Of a stretch of DNA of 64,000 nt, positions 8,836-17,872 are shown in pieces. The notes under the pieces are model-generated. The model was not told the DNA's origin. It saw nothing but the letters and a program-made list of their open reading frames with translations, and did no database searches. Within the stretch, counting starts at the first letter, position 1, and the number at the start of each line of letters is the position of its first letter. The position numbers and the translations under genes are program-made. The DNA is from Arsukibacterium sp. UBA5043. GTDB lineage: Bacteria > Pseudomonadota > Gammaproteobacteria > Enterobacterales > Alteromonadaceae. The stretch is taken from positions 24,517 to 88,516 of the forward strand of contig DIBV01000016.1 in assembly GCA_002415085.1 (NCBI GenBank), written 5' to 3'.

Positions 8836-10434
8836 TTACAGTTGCGGGCCCGCGGCCACTAATGCCTTGCCTTCGGCGTTGTCGGTAAACTTGGCAAAGT
8901 TATCGACAAAACGCTGCGCCAGGTTTTTCGCCTTAACATCCCAGTCTGCCGGGTTACTGTAGGTTGCGCGCGGATCAAGAATACCGTCTTCCACACCGGG
9001 CAAATGCGTTGGCATTGCCAGATTAAAGTAGGGCAACTGCACAAATTCGGCATTCTCAATGCTGCCATCCAAAATAGCATCGATAATAGCCCGGGTAGCC
9101 TTAATGGAAATACGCTTACCTGTACCATTCCAGCCGGTATTGACCAGATACGCTTCGGCACCTGAATCTGCCATCCGCTTACCCAACACTTCCGCATATT
9201 GAGTGGGGTGCAGGCTTAAAAAAGCCGCGCCAAAACAACTGGAGAAAGTCGGTGTTGGTTCAGTAATACCCCGCTCGGTACCGGCCAATTTAGCAGTAAA
9301 GCCCGACAAGAAGTGATACTTGGCCTGCTCTTTAGTCAGCTTTGATACCGGAGGTAATACCCCAAAGGCATCTGCGGTTAAGAAAATGACTTTTTTGGCA
9401 TGGCCGGCTTTCGACACCGGGGTTACGATGTTATCGATATGATAAATGGGGTATGACACCCGGGTATTCTCGGTTTTTGAACCATCGTCAAAATCGATAG
9501 TGCCATCGTCGGCTACGCTAACATTTTCCAGCAACGCGTCGCGGCGAATGGCGTGATAAATATCCGGCTCGTTTTCCTGAGACAAATTGATGGTTTTAGC
9601 ATAGCAGCCACCTTCGAAGTTAAACACGCCGTCATCGTCCCAACCGTGCTCATCATCGCCAATCAGTTGCCGCTTAGGATCGGTGGATAACGTCGTTTTG
9701 CCGGTGCCCGATAGGCCGAAGAATACTGCAACATCACCATCTTTACCCACGTTAGCAGAGCAATGCATTGAGGCAATCCCTTGCAGCGGTAAAAAGTAGT
9801 TCATCATCGAGAACATGCCTTTTTTCATTTCGCCACCGTACCAGGTGCCACCAATCAATTGGATACGCTCTGTCAGATTAAACGCCACAAAATTTTCGGA
9901 ATTTAAGCCCTGTTGCTGCCAGTTCGGATTGGTACATTTAGCACCATTCATGACAATAAAGTCTGGCTTGTAGCTTTTCAGCTCTTCGTCTGTTGGCCGG
10001 ATAAACATGTTTTTGACGAAATGTGCCTGCCACGCTACCTCGGTAATAAAACGCACCGCTAAACGGGTATCAGCATTAGCACCGCAATAGGTATCAACCA
10101 CGAATAAACGCTTGCCTGATAGCTGACGGGTTACCAGCGACTTTAAATCAGCCCATACTTCAGTACTAATTGGCTTATTGTCGTTTTTGCCTTGATCTGA
10201 CCACCACACCGTATTGCGGGTGGTATCGTCACGAACGATATATTTGTCTTTTGGCGAGCGGCCGGTGAAGATACCGGTATCAACCGAAACCGCGCCCAGT
10301 TTGGTCAGTTTGCCTTGTTCATAACCTTGCAGGTCGCTGCGGGTTTCTTCCGCAAACAGTAAATCGTACGATGGGTTATAAACGATTTCCGTGACATCTG
10401 TTATGCCGTATTGGCCCAGATCCAGATCGGACAT
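8836..10434 (-). CDS. pckA: Phosphoenolpyruvate carboxykinase (ATP)
   Basis: A 532-residue cytoplasmic enzyme converting oxaloacetate and ATP to phosphoenolpyruvate, ADP and CO2, the entry step of gluconeogenesis. Signatures: [11 protein letters not shown] near the N-terminus for oxaloacetate binding; the kinase-1 loop [12 protein letters not shown] near residue 240; the metal-binding IGDDEHGW just after it; and a C-terminal nucleotide-binding [10 protein letters not shown]. Length is normal for the ATP-dependent family. AGGAG stands seven bases before the ATG. It is a single gene with a strong terminator. The nested palindrome at 10497-10535 suggests it is controlled by a dedicated regulator. 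Confidence 0.98.
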   Translation of the reverse strand: MSDLDLGQYGITDVTEIVYNPSYDLLFAEETRSDLQGYEQGKLTKLGAVSVDTGIFTGRSPKDKYIVRDDTTRNTVWWSDQGKNDNKPISTEVWADLKSLVTRQLSGKRLFVVDTYCGANADTRLAVRFITEVAWQAHFVKNMFIRPTDEELKSYKPDFIVMNGAKCTNPNWQQQGLNSENFVAFNLTERIQLIGGTWYGGEMKKGMFSMMNYFLPLQGIASMHCSANVGKDGDVAVFFGLSGTGKTTLSTDPKRQLIGDDEHGWDDDGVFNFEGGCYAKTINLSQENEPDIYHAIRRDALLENVSVADDGTIDFDDGSKTENTRVSYPIYHIDNIVTPVSKAGHAKKVIFLTADAFGVLPPVSKLTKEQAKYHFLSGFTAKLAGTERGITEPTPTFSSCFGAAFLSLHPTQYAEVLGKRMADSGAEAYLVNTGWNGTGKRISIKATRAIIDAILDGSIENAEFVQLPYFNLAMPTHLPGVEDGILDPRATYSNPADWDVKAKNLAQRFVDNFAKFTDNAEGKALVAAGPQL

Positions 10435-10496
10435 GATGTAACTCCTAAGGGTACTGTAGGTAAGGGTGCAGTCTCTAGCGGACTTATTAATTATGT

Positions 10497-10535
10497 TATT
10501 TTTTGCGCAAAAGCCTGGTTTTTGCGCAAAAAATA
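10497..10535 (-). promoter_or_regulatory. Nested palindromic operator candidate upstream of pckA
   Basis: Two 16-base arms (TATTTTTTGCGCAAAA, 10497-10512, and its exact reverse complement, 10520-10535) flank a 7-base spacer. Each arm also contains its own palindrome, TTTTGCGCAAAA. The two GCGC centres are 19 bp apart, close to two helical turns, the geometry of two dimeric regulators bound side by side. It sits 63-101 bases before the pckA start. I do not recognise the motif as that of a named regulator. It could also form a hairpin, but no T-run follows on the minus strand. Confidence 0.6.
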
Positions 10536-10648
10536 CCTCGGTATCTTAGCGTTTCAACGGCAAAAAAGATAGTTGTCAATATGGCAATAATCGCAGAAAA
10601 CCACGCTGGGCTTGGCCTATAGCAAAGTTATGCAAAATAAATGGCTGT

Positions 10649-11479
10649 TTATGATAACAGTGCCCTGGTGGTTGGCTTGGCCTGAATGAGTTCCCGCCAG
10701 GGCAGCTGTGCCTTGCCTATCACCATAAAATCGGGGTTGGCAAGGGTTTCCCGCTGGTTGTAACTTAATGGTGCAAACTGACTATCAAGAATTTTACCAC
10801 CCGCTTCTTCGACGATAATATGTACCGCCCCGGTATCCCATTCACCTGTTGGGCCCAGCCGCAGATAACAGTCAGCCTTGCCTTCCGCCACCAGACAACT
10901 TTTTAACGAGCAGCTGCCGAGCGGAATATATTCTACCGTCTGGCGCTCGCTCAGTAAGGATACAATTGGTTGTAGTGGTTGACGCCGGCTGACCGCGATG
11001 CGCAGCACTTCGCCCTCTTGGTGCTGATGCACCTGCATCCGGTTGATTAAATTGCGTTGCTGTTTAAATGAGCCATGGCCGCGGGTAGCGTAATATAAAA
11101 TATCTTCCTTTGGCCAGTAAATCACCCCAAGGGCGGGCCAGCCATGTTCAACTAACGCAATACTCACCGCAAAATCGCCGCTGCGGGCGACAAATTCCTG
11201 AGTGCCATCCATCGGATCAATTAACCAATATCGCGGCCAGTGCTGGCGCTGCGCCAAGGGAATTATGGTGGTTTCTTCAGAAATTATCGGAATATCTGGG
11301 GTTAAATCTGACAAGCGGGAAATAATTAAGGCATTGGCAGCAAGGTCGGCAGTGGTTACCGGGCTGGTGTCTGCTTTAAGTTCGGCAACAAAGTCACCGC
11401 TTTGATACAGCTGCCATAAATGCTGGCCGGCTTCACGGGCGGTCTGTTTTACACTCTCAAGCAGTTTGCTTAAAAACAT
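10649..11479 (-). CDS. cysQ: 3'(2'),5'-bisphosphate nucleotidase CysQ
   Basis: A 276-residue protein of the inositol-monophosphatase fold that hydrolyses 3'-phosphoadenosine 5'-phosphate, recycling the by-product of sulfate assimilation. Metal-ligand motifs are visible: ISEE (about residues 66-69), the signature WLIDPMDGTQEF (about 85-96, with Asp88 and Asp91) and GEWDTGA near residue 210. The frame runs upstream to 11569, but homology begins at MFLSKLLESV, so I take the ATG at 11479. It overlaps the end of nudE by 23 bases, which implies co-transcription. A weak hairpin around its stop might be a terminator. Confidence 0.93.
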   Translation of the reverse strand: MFLSKLLESVKQTAREAGQHLWQLYQSGDFVAELKADTSPVTTADLAANALIISRLSDLTPDIPIISEETTIIPLAQRQHWPRYWLIDPMDGTQEFVARSGDFAVSIALVEHGWPALGVIYWPKEDILYYATRGHGSFKQQRNLINRMQVHQHQEGEVLRIAVSRRQPLQPIVSLLSERQTVEYIPLGSCSLKSCLVAEGKADCYLRLGPTGEWDTGAVHIIVEEAGGKILDSQFAPLSYNQRETLANPDFMVIGKAQLPWRELIQAKPTTRALLS

Positions 11480-12044
11480 CCGGGTTTGCTTCCAGGTATT
11501 GCTGTGCCAGTAACAGGGCGGCGACGCTCCGTGCTTCGGTAAAATCGACTTGCTGCAATAACAGGTCACTGTTGCCGCGCGCCCAACTGATTAATTCCAG
11601 CGGTTCAGGTTCATCACCCTCTTGTTGCTCAGGATATAAATCGAACGCCAGAACTATATGCATTGTAGCATTAAAATATCCTGGAGCGAGCGCCAGCGAC
11701 TTTAATGCGATAAAACGGCCAGCGCCAAAACCAATTTCTTCTTTCAATTCCCGGTTGGCAGCGGCCAGCACATCTTCACCTGGATCGATTAACCCTTTGG
11801 GGAACCCCAGCTGATAATCGTGGGTGCCAGCGCTGTATTCGCGGATAAGATAGAAATGCTCGGGATCCGGGCACGCTACGATCATAACAGCACCGCGGCC
11901 AGCACCGCGCATCCGCTCATAAGTGCGTTCGGCACCATTACTGAATCGTAGCTGCAACTGCTCAATTTTAAATAATTTACTTTGGGCGACGATTTCCTGC
12001 GCAAGAATTTCCGGCACCTGTTTGTTCGTGTGGCGCTGCGTCAT
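11457..12044 (-). CDS. nudE: ADP compounds hydrolase NudE (Nudix)
   Basis: A 195-residue Nudix hydrolase of NADH, ADP-ribose and diadenosine polyphosphates. The Nudix box is complete: Gly at the head of GLIDPGEDVLAAA followed by NRELKEEIGFG, giving the G-x5-E-x7-REUxEExGU pattern. The N-terminal PEILAQEIVAQSKLFKIEQ is typical of NudE. Divergent from yrfG with about 59 bases between starts, and first gene of a nudE-cysQ unit. Both enzymes clear nucleotide by-products, which makes the pairing sensible. Confidence 0.95.
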   Translation of the reverse strand: MTQRHTNKQVPEILAQEIVAQSKLFKIEQLQLRFSNGAERTYERMRGAGRGAVMIVACPDPEHFYLIREYSAGTHDYQLGFPKGLIDPGEDVLAAANRELKEEIGFGAGRFIALKSLALAPGYFNATMHIVLAFDLYPEQQEGDEPEPLELISWARGNSDLLLQQVDFTEARSVAALLLAQQYLEANPDVFKQTA

Positions 12045-12103
12045 TATCTGGCCTCTGTTACAATCTACTGTGACTACTATAAAACGAATGACAGGAAAAA
12101 CCT

Positions 12104-12793
12104 ATGCTGGACTGGGCACAAATTGATACCGTATTGCTGGATATGGACGGTACCTTACTCGACCTGCACTTTGATAACTATTTTTGGCTGGAGCATCTGC
12201 CAAAACGCTGGGCTGAAATTAGCGGTATCAGCCTGGCAGAGGCCAAATCACAGCTACAAAGTGAATACGCTGAGCTTAACGGTAAGCTGCAATGGTATTG
12301 TCTGGATTACTGGGGTGAACGGTTACAACTGCCGATTACTGAACTGAAACGTGAAGTGATGGACAAAATTCAGATGCGTCCCGATGTGCCGCCATTTTTA
12401 ACCGCCCTGAAACAATCCGGGCGCGAGGTGGTATTGGTCACCAATGCCCATCCTGGCAGCTTATCGCTAAAACTGGAACGTACCGATTTAGCTAAATATA
12501 TCGATACGCTTATTTCAACTCACGAATTTGGCGTAACAAAGGAAAGCTGGGCGCTGTGGCAAAAGCTGCAACAACGTCTTGGTTTTGATAATGAGAAGAC
12601 ATTATTTGTCGATGACAGCCTGCCCATTCTGACTGCGGCCCAGAATTTTGGCATCAAACATTTGCTGGCGGTGGCCAACCCTGATAGCCAGCAACAAACA
12701 AGATCTATTGATCAATTTCCAGCCATCACAGACTACACACCGCTATTGCAGGATATTCTGGCGCATTCAAAACTGCGCCAGACAGCCGGATAA
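12104..12793 (+). CDS. yrfG: GMP/IMP nucleotidase YrfG (HAD family)
   Basis: A 229-residue haloacid-dehalogenase-type phosphatase that removes the 5'-phosphate of GMP and IMP. Motif I is LLDMDGTLLDL (residues 13-23), motif II is LVTNAH (about 110), and motif III/IV is the Lys in TKESW with TLFVDDSLPIL (about 167-177). The HFDNYFWLEHLPKRW segment after motif I is typical of YrfG. A weak promoter (-10 TATAAA at 12078-12083) lies in the short gap to divergent nudE. It is convergent with the gsp operon, 23 bases apart, with no obvious terminator between. Confidence 0.94.
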   Translation: MLDWAQIDTVLLDMDGTLLDLHFDNYFWLEHLPKRWAEISGISLAEAKSQLQSEYAELNGKLQWYCLDYWGERLQLPITELKREVMDKIQMRPDVPPFLTALKQSGREVVLVTNAHPGSLSLKLERTDLAKYIDTLISTHEFGVTKESWALWQKLQQRLGFDNEKTLFVDDSLPILTAAQNFGIKHLLAVANPDSQQQTRSIDQFPAITDYTPLLQDILAHSKLRQTAG

Positions 12794-12816
12794 ACTGTGT
12801 AACCCGCTAACCAGAA

Positions 12817-13569
12817 CTAAAATTTTATGGTATAGCGGCCTTGCGCATCTGGCCGGCCAACAAATTGCATTGCCTGATGCACTTCCGTTGGCAGGCCGGG
12901 GTCTGGTTTTAAACTACCATTTACCGTTAGTCTGTTATTTTCAACAGCCGCGGTTACTGCCAGGCCGAGGCTGTTTTCACCATCCGTGATCAGCACCGGG
13001 CTGCCTTGCTCGCAGCGCAAATCGGCAACAATACTGTTTAATTCCAGCCAGGTGCCGGTTGGCGGTTGCAGTCGTGCGTCCAGCCAGCTGGCATTGCCAG
13101 CAAGACTGCTGCACCAGGGCTTACCCTGCTGGAAATCCTGTACCTCAACCATCAACTCGCCCGTCGCAGCCACCGGCAACGGCAGTTCTAACAACGGTAG
13201 CAGCTGACTAACCGGTATTCTTACCAACGCTTGTTGCATTTTCAGGCCACTAAAACTGTAAGCCACATTTGCTTGTGCATAGGGTTGATCCCGCTCGCCA
13301 ATACTGCCGGCGGTCACCGTCACTTTTGGAGCTAATTTAAATAGTGACCAACCGTCAAAGTGCCAGCGTAACTGCTGAAACTGTAAACTCTGGTACTGGG
13401 CTATGGTTGCTGATCCCCGCCATATCGTTCCTTGTACCGGGCCAATTTTAACATTGGCCGGTAAACCGGCCCAATGCAGCACCCAGGCCGCGGGGAGTAA
13501 ATACACCATGAAAACCAGATAAGCGAGTAATGCTGCTAAGGTTAATTTCCAATACTTCATATTATTCAA
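12817..13569 (-). CDS. gspN: Type II secretion system protein N
   Basis: A 250-residue bitopic protein with one N-terminal membrane anchor (residues about 8-28) and a periplasmic beta-rich domain carrying the GspN-typical GPVQGTIWRGSA and GRPDAQGRYTIKF ends. GspN is a non-essential accessory of type II secretion in several genera; its exact role is unclear. It is the last gene of the operon and its start overlaps gspM by 8 bases. No terminator is visible before the convergent yrfG end. Confidence 0.92.
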   Translation of the reverse strand: MNNMKYWKLTLAALLAYLVFMVYLLPAAWVLHWAGLPANVKIGPVQGTIWRGSATIAQYQSLQFQQLRWHFDGWSLFKLAPKVTVTAGSIGERDQPYAQANVAYSFSGLKMQQALVRIPVSQLLPLLELPLPVAATGELMVEVQDFQQGKPWCSSLAGNASWLDARLQPPTGTWLELNSIVADLRCEQGSPVLITDGENSLGLAVTAAVENNRLTVNGSLKPDPGLPTEVHQAMQFVGRPDAQGRYTIKF

Positions 13570-14032
13570 TTACCATCCGTCTTACCCGCACGATGCCGCT
13601 GCTATCGGTATTAGCTACATCCAGACTTACCAGCTTTACACCATTATTATTTTGTAATTGGGCCAACCAACGTAGTAATTGCTCAAAGGGCACGTCTTCT
13701 AATACCAGCTGTAACTGATCATTCTGGGGTTGCATCCGGCTTACCCGGATGTTGTAGGTACGCGAACTGTTGCTGACAATCTGGGCCAGACTGCCACCAA
13801 CCCGCTCCTGACTGGCACCCGCCTGTTGTAATTGCGGCAACGCCTGCTGCAATTGCACCAGTTGCACCTGAGCCTGGCGCAATGCGTTTTGTTTGCTGCT
13901 ATAGCCTTGCTGTAAAGGTTGCCAGATGAACCAGTACAGGGCGCCTATACTCAGCACTACAGCTGCGATACTTAGCAGTTGTTGCTCGCGTGCCGCTAAG
14001 CCGGCCCACCAGGATTGTATCTGCTGTTTCAT
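13562..14032 (-). CDS. gspM: Type II secretion system protein M
   Basis: A 156-residue bitopic inner-membrane protein. A short cytoplasmic N-terminus (WWAGLAAREQQLL) precedes one membrane helix (about 19-37), a periplasmic coiled-coil stretch rich in Gln and Leu (about 45-75), and a small ferredoxin-like domain. GspM pairs with GspL in the inner-membrane platform that couples the GspE ATPase to the pseudopilus. It overlaps gspL by 4 bases and gspN by 8. Confidence 0.94.
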   Translation of the reverse strand: MKQQIQSWWAGLAAREQQLLSIAAVVLSIGALYWFIWQPLQQGYSSKQNALRQAQVQLVQLQQALPQLQQAGASQERVGGSLAQIVSNSSRTYNIRVSRMQPQNDQLQLVLEDVPFEQLLRWLAQLQNNNGVKLVSLDVANTDSSGIVRVRRMVIE

Positions 14033-15219
14033 GTTCTGCTCCGCATTACCACAGTGCCTTGTACCCGGGCGCCGTCATTACTTAGGGCGCCTTGTTCAAT
14101 TTCATAACCAGCACTTTCCAGTGCAGTTTTTAAGCGCTCAAAATTCTGAAAGCCACCGGCATTCGCTGAAAATCGCAGTTCTGTGCGGGTCGCATCAAAC
14201 CGTAAACTATCTACTTTCATATCGCCCACTTCTGCTAATTGCCGTTGTAACGCATCCAGCAAACTTAGAAAATTGACCGTTTCACCACCCATGCCAGCAG
14301 CGAGCAGTTTTTGGTCAATCTGCCGGGATAGATTAACAATGGTTTCAGCTGGAAATGCCTGTTGGTAATCACTCAGGCTTTGTTGCTGTACCTGGGTTAA
14401 CTGCCTATCCAATTGCCAGATAGCAAAACCCTGCACTATTAGGTAAGTAGCCAGACAAATTACTCCAAGCACGGCACTGCTTTGCCATTGTTGCCAGTGT
14501 TTATTTGTTTGTCTTTTTGGGGCATATGGCCCTTGCAGCAGGGTAAAACTGACATGTGGCAGCTGGCGGGCCAGTAATACCAATGGTAGTTCTGGCTCCA
14601 TGCTTTGCTGAGATTGCATGATGTCGCGGGGCCACGGGCTATAACTGGCAATATTGGGCAGCGCAGCTAATGCCAGATATTGAGGCCACCAGCTGTTATC
14701 GATGGCGCTGGCCTGCCATGGTCCCTGTTTTATCAGCCATTGGTTATTTAGTTCAATACAGGCAGGCAGGGGGGTGTCCGGCAACAACAAGGCATCCGGC
14801 AGCATTCTTACTACATTAAAACCCGCATCCTTTAACCAACTTAGCCAACCATCCATTCGCTCGCGCTGCACTACAGCGACATGTTGCTGATACTGCCCTT
14901 CCTGCTGCTCCAGCGCACCCAGCGCCAGCCAAAGTTGATCAATATCTTCCGCTTGCTCATCTTCGAGCATGTAGGGTAAAGCCTGCAAAATTTGCCGGGT
15001 GGGTCGGGTGGGCAAATTAACCTGCTTTAACACGACATCTGATGCTGGCACCAGAGCAATAACTGGCCGGTTACCAACACGTTGAGCAAGATCACCGAGC
15101 CCATCAGCATTAGGGACTTCACCAGAAGCAATAACGTCGTTATTGTGACTGGCCCAGACCAGCCAGCTGATCGTCTGGTCTGCCCGGCTTCCTAACCGGA
15201 TAATTAACTGTTCACTCAC
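14029..15219 (-). CDS. gspL: Type II secretion system protein L
   Basis: A 396-residue protein with a cytoplasmic actin-like domain (about 1-235) that recruits GspE, a single membrane helix near 245-265 (SAVLGVICLATYLIVQGFAI) and a periplasmic domain that contacts GspM. The early PTRPTRQILQALPYMLEDE segment is characteristic of the family. It overlaps gspK and gspM by 4 bases each, as expected for subunits made in fixed ratio. Confidence 0.95.
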   Translation of the reverse strand: MSEQLIIRLGSRADQTISWLVWASHNNDVIASGEVPNADGLGDLAQRVGNRPVIALVPASDVVLKQVNLPTRPTRQILQALPYMLEDEQAEDIDQLWLALGALEQQEGQYQQHVAVVQRERMDGWLSWLKDAGFNVVRMLPDALLLPDTPLPACIELNNQWLIKQGPWQASAIDNSWWPQYLALAALPNIASYSPWPRDIMQSQQSMEPELPLVLLARQLPHVSFTLLQGPYAPKRQTNKHWQQWQSSAVLGVICLATYLIVQGFAIWQLDRQLTQVQQQSLSDYQQAFPAETIVNLSRQIDQKLLAAGMGGETVNFLSLLDALQRQLAEVGDMKVDSLRFDATRTELRFSANAGGFQNFERLKTALESAGYEIEQGALSNDGARVQGTVVMRSRT

Positions 15220-16202
15220 CCCTGGCCTCCAAATCGCCGGGCCAATACCCTGACTGTATTTTCATCATCTACTCTGAATATCGACGTTAGCACGAAACCA
15301 CTTTCCAGATAAGAAGTAGTGGCGAGCAACTGAAAGTAACTGGATTTTACCGCTAATAAGGCTTTGACGTCATCCGCCATTTCAATACCTGCCAGCTGCG
15401 GTAACGCCAGCAGCTCATCAATACTATTAAAGCCATTCTCTGGCCGTTCAGCTATCAGATCAATAGCGTCAGCTTCCGTAAGTTCCGGTATAAGCGCCGC
15501 CAGTAATATTGCCGTTTGTTCGGTCAGGGTATTAATATTGAGCTGGTACTGAGTATTTTCAGGTATCACACATACAAAAGGTAACAACATTTGCAGATCG
15601 GCCGGGGTAATGTCCAGGATCTGGCGTAGCTCACTGACCGACACCATTAATGAGTTAGCGGTATAATAGGGAAATTGCAAAGCAGCGTAGTCATCTTCCT
15701 CAGCGCTGCCAGCGGTACTGAGCAAACTATCCTCATCCAGCCAGTCATGTACTCTTGCCATCAAGTATTCTGCCGGCATCGATAGGTCGGTCGCCACCAA
15801 TTCCACTAACCGGGTAAAGCTACGCTGTGCAGCGGTCTGCTCTATACGACCAGAGGGGCCACGCTGGCCAGCTTGTTGCAAAGCATTTAAATTAAAGCAG
15901 GCTTGCAAGTCTGTAATTTCGCCACCGATATTGCCATCAGTGACCACAAAGCTGGCACCGCTTTGTGCCCAGTCCTGCTTCAGATTGACCGTTTCCTCAC
16001 CACTTAAACTGCGGCTTAATAACACCCGGGCGAAGTGTTCAGCGCCCATCGCATACCAGAATGCCTGCTGTTGTTGCTGCAAATTGTGCTGGCGTTGTAA
16101 TTGTAACTGCAAACGGCCAGTCATGTTTACCGCAATAACAACGACAATCGCCACGATCATTAATACGGTAATAAGCGCGGCTCCGCCCTCTGAGCGACGC
16201 AT
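15216..16202 (-). CDS. gspK: Type II secretion minor pseudopilin GspK
   Basis: A 328-residue minor pseudopilin with a prepilin-type start (RRSEGG then AALITVLMIVAIVVVI). Residue 5 of the mature form is Thr and not Glu, the usual exception for GspK, which sits at the pseudopilus tip. A large globular region follows, with the helical insert typical of GspK and a helix-hairpin-helix-like segment (NGFNSIDELLALPQLAGI). It overlaps gspJ by one base and gspL by 4. Cleavage needs a prepilin peptidase, whose gene is not in this window. Confidence 0.95.
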   Translation of the reverse strand: MRRSEGGAALITVLMIVAIVVVIAVNMTGRLQLQLQRQHNLQQQQQAFWYAMGAEHFARVLLSRSLSGEETVNLKQDWAQSGASFVVTDGNIGGEITDLQACFNLNALQQAGQRGPSGRIEQTAAQRSFTRLVELVATDLSMPAEYLMARVHDWLDEDSLLSTAGSAEEDDYAALQFPYYTANSLMVSVSELRQILDITPADLQMLLPFVCVIPENTQYQLNINTLTEQTAILLAALIPELTEADAIDLIAERPENGFNSIDELLALPQLAGIEMADDVKALLAVKSSYFQLLATTSYLESGFVLTSIFRVDDENTVRVLARRFGGQG

Positions 16203-16924
16203 TAACGCTGCCCCCGTCTTTGTTCGTCTGGTTGCCCCGGATTATTAGGGGTTGCCGGCCTGTCACGATCATTGTTCTGTGGGGTGGTTCCGGACGGATT
16301 TGGATTGGTTACACTGCGCGGCTCTACCATGCCTGCAGGCAGGATGAAAATGCGTTCTATTTCGCCAAGGTACTCATGGGTAAGGGTAATTCTCACCGCT
16401 TTTGGCATAACACTGCTCTGCCATTTTTCCAGCCATTCCTCGCCCTGTAGGTAACTAACGGAAAATGCAGTCAGGTTTTGCTGCAGCACCTGCACTAAAG
16501 GCTCACTGCCGGCGACAGCGTCAGGGTATAAGCTGAACAACCTTTGCAGTTCCCCCTGCTCCAGCCGATACGCGACCAGTTGTACTTCGCTACGTGGCAA
16601 AATATACCCCGGGTTACGCCAGCCCTGACGGGTAAAGCTCAGGCCGTGATCTTCACTTTCAAGCAAGTACTGTTCACCATATAACCGGTAGTCTACCGGT
16701 GCTTCGCCGTCCAACCGAACATAACGGCTACTGATCTGCATAAAATCACGTTCCAGCATCAGCATCGTACGCTGCAGTTGCTGGATACGGCCGGTTGCTT
16801 CCTGGGACAGCTCATCACTGTTAGTGACACTGGTTAATACCGCGACAGAAGCCAACCCCACCATGGCAAAAATAGCGGTTGCCAGCAGCATCTCGATAAA
16901 AGTAAACCCTTTTTGTTTAACCAC
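16202..16924 (-). CDS. gspJ: Type II secretion minor pseudopilin GspJ
   Basis: A 240-residue pseudopilin beginning MVKQKG with FTFIEMLLATAIFAMVGLA, including the Glu5 of the mature form. The globular domain carries the GspJ-type RDFMQISSRYVR segment. The last 39 residues or so are an unusual low-complexity tail rich in Pro, Asn and Arg. It would be part of the tip complex with GspK and GspI. It overlaps gspI by 8 bases and gspK by one. Confidence 0.94.
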   Translation of the reverse strand: MVKQKGFTFIEMLLATAIFAMVGLASVAVLTSVTNSDELSQEATGRIQQLQRTMLMLERDFMQISSRYVRLDGEAPVDYRLYGEQYLLESEDHGLSFTRQGWRNPGYILPRSEVQLVAYRLEQGELQRLFSLYPDAVAGSEPLVQVLQQNLTAFSVSYLQGEEWLEKWQSSVMPKAVRITLTHEYLGEIERIFILPAGMVEPRSVTNPNPSGTTPQNNDRDRPATPNNPGQPDEQRRGQR

Positions 16925-17285
16925 TGGGTTTACCTATAAAGGTTGTTAGTTGCAATAAGACATCATCTGGCTGCTCGGCCAAACTAACACTTACCACCAG
17001 CTGGCGTAAGTCAGCATCTGGCACGCTGGTGGCCTGCAGGCGCCACAGCCACTGCCGGTTTGCCATTTCCACTTCACCTTGCACCAGCTCTTTTGGCGGC
17101 CAGTTTGGCTCTATCATCGCAAGTTGCAGCTGATTATTTGCCACATAGCCGGCAAGGGTTAATTCCTCTATCTGGCTTAACGCCCGGATATGGCTTGAGC
17201 TGGCTTGCATAATCGCCAGACCGGCGGTGGCAAATATTGCCATCGCTACCAGCAATTCCAACAAGGTAAAACCGCGGCTATTCAT
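16917..17285 (-). CDS. gspI: Type II secretion minor pseudopilin GspI
   Basis: A 122-residue minor pseudopilin: MNSRG, then FTLLELLVAMAIFATAGLA, with a prepilin peptidase site after Gly5 and Glu5 of the mature form. The short globular domain has the GspI-typical ANRQWLWRLQ segment. It starts the tip complex with GspJ and GspK. Its start overlaps the gspH stop by one base, and it overlaps gspJ by 8. Confidence 0.95.
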   Translation of the reverse strand: MNSRGFTLLELLVAMAIFATAGLAIMQASSSHIRALSQIEELTLAGYVANNQLQLAMIEPNWPPKELVQGEVEMANRQWLWRLQATSVPDADLRQLVVSVSLAEQPDDVLLQLTTFIGKPSG

Positions 17286-17872
17286 CAGCGCACCGTGATG
17301 ACATCAGAGCGGGTGAGCGGAATAGTAAAATCGGTGCCAACAGTCTGACTGACTTGTTCCAGTCGCTCACCCAACTGAAACATTAACCGAAACGGGCTGA
17401 TTTCGCCGGAGGATAAAATAAATACTTGCGGTAATACAGGCGGTTGCTCGCTAGCGTTGTCAGTAAACTCATCATCATCCTGCCAGTTCAACTGGCTTAA
17501 CAAGCTCAGTTCTGCGCCTGGCAATCCTTCAAGCTCCAATTGCAACCGAATATCCTCGGCCAGCTCATAAAGCTCAGCGGCTTTGGGTTGATCGGCCTGC
17601 AGCCATTTTTCGCCGTCAAAATAGACAAAACTGTAGCTTCCTTCCTGCAACACCAGGCCCCATTCCTGCTGCTTTAACATCGCGGTTTCAGCTACAAACT
17701 GAAAGACCTGCTGAAAACGCTCCGTCTCTTTTTGTAGCCGTTGCTCTGGTGAATCTCCACTAAAATTAAGCACCACCGTGGTTGCCAGTAAACCAATTAG
17801 CAGCAATACCAGCATTACCTCTAATAAGGTAAAGCCAGCTTGCCGGAAGCGGATTAGTGGCTTAGCGGCCAT
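17285..17872 (-). CDS. gspH: Type II secretion minor pseudopilin GspH
   Basis: A 195-residue minor pseudopilin with RFRQAG then FTLLEVMLVLLLIGLLATT as cleavage site and N-terminal helix. The globular domain holds the GspH-type QEWGLVLQEGSYSFVYFDG and a C-terminal PFRLMFQLGE strand pair. It joins the pseudopilus just below the GspIJK tip. It overlaps gspG and gspI by one base each. Confidence 0.95.
   Translation of the reverse strand: MAAKPLIRFRQAGFTLLEVMLVLLLIGLLATTVVLNFSGDSPEQRLQKETERFQQVFQFVAETAMLKQQEWGLVLQEGSYSFVYFDGEKWLQADQPKAAELYELAEDIRLQLELEGLPGAELSLLSQLNWQDDDEFTDNASEQPPVLPQVFILSSGEISPFRLMFQLGERLEQVSQTVGTDFTIPLTRSDVITVR

Noticed and set aside
10645..10660. A short hairpin around the cysQ stop
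   Set aside because: The stem is only 5 A/T-mixed pairs with a mismatch beyond it, too weak to call as a terminator.
11480..11569. Extra 30 codons at the front of cysQ
   Set aside because: The residues are Cys/Trp-rich and unlike the family, and they lie over the nudE coding end; homology begins at 11479.
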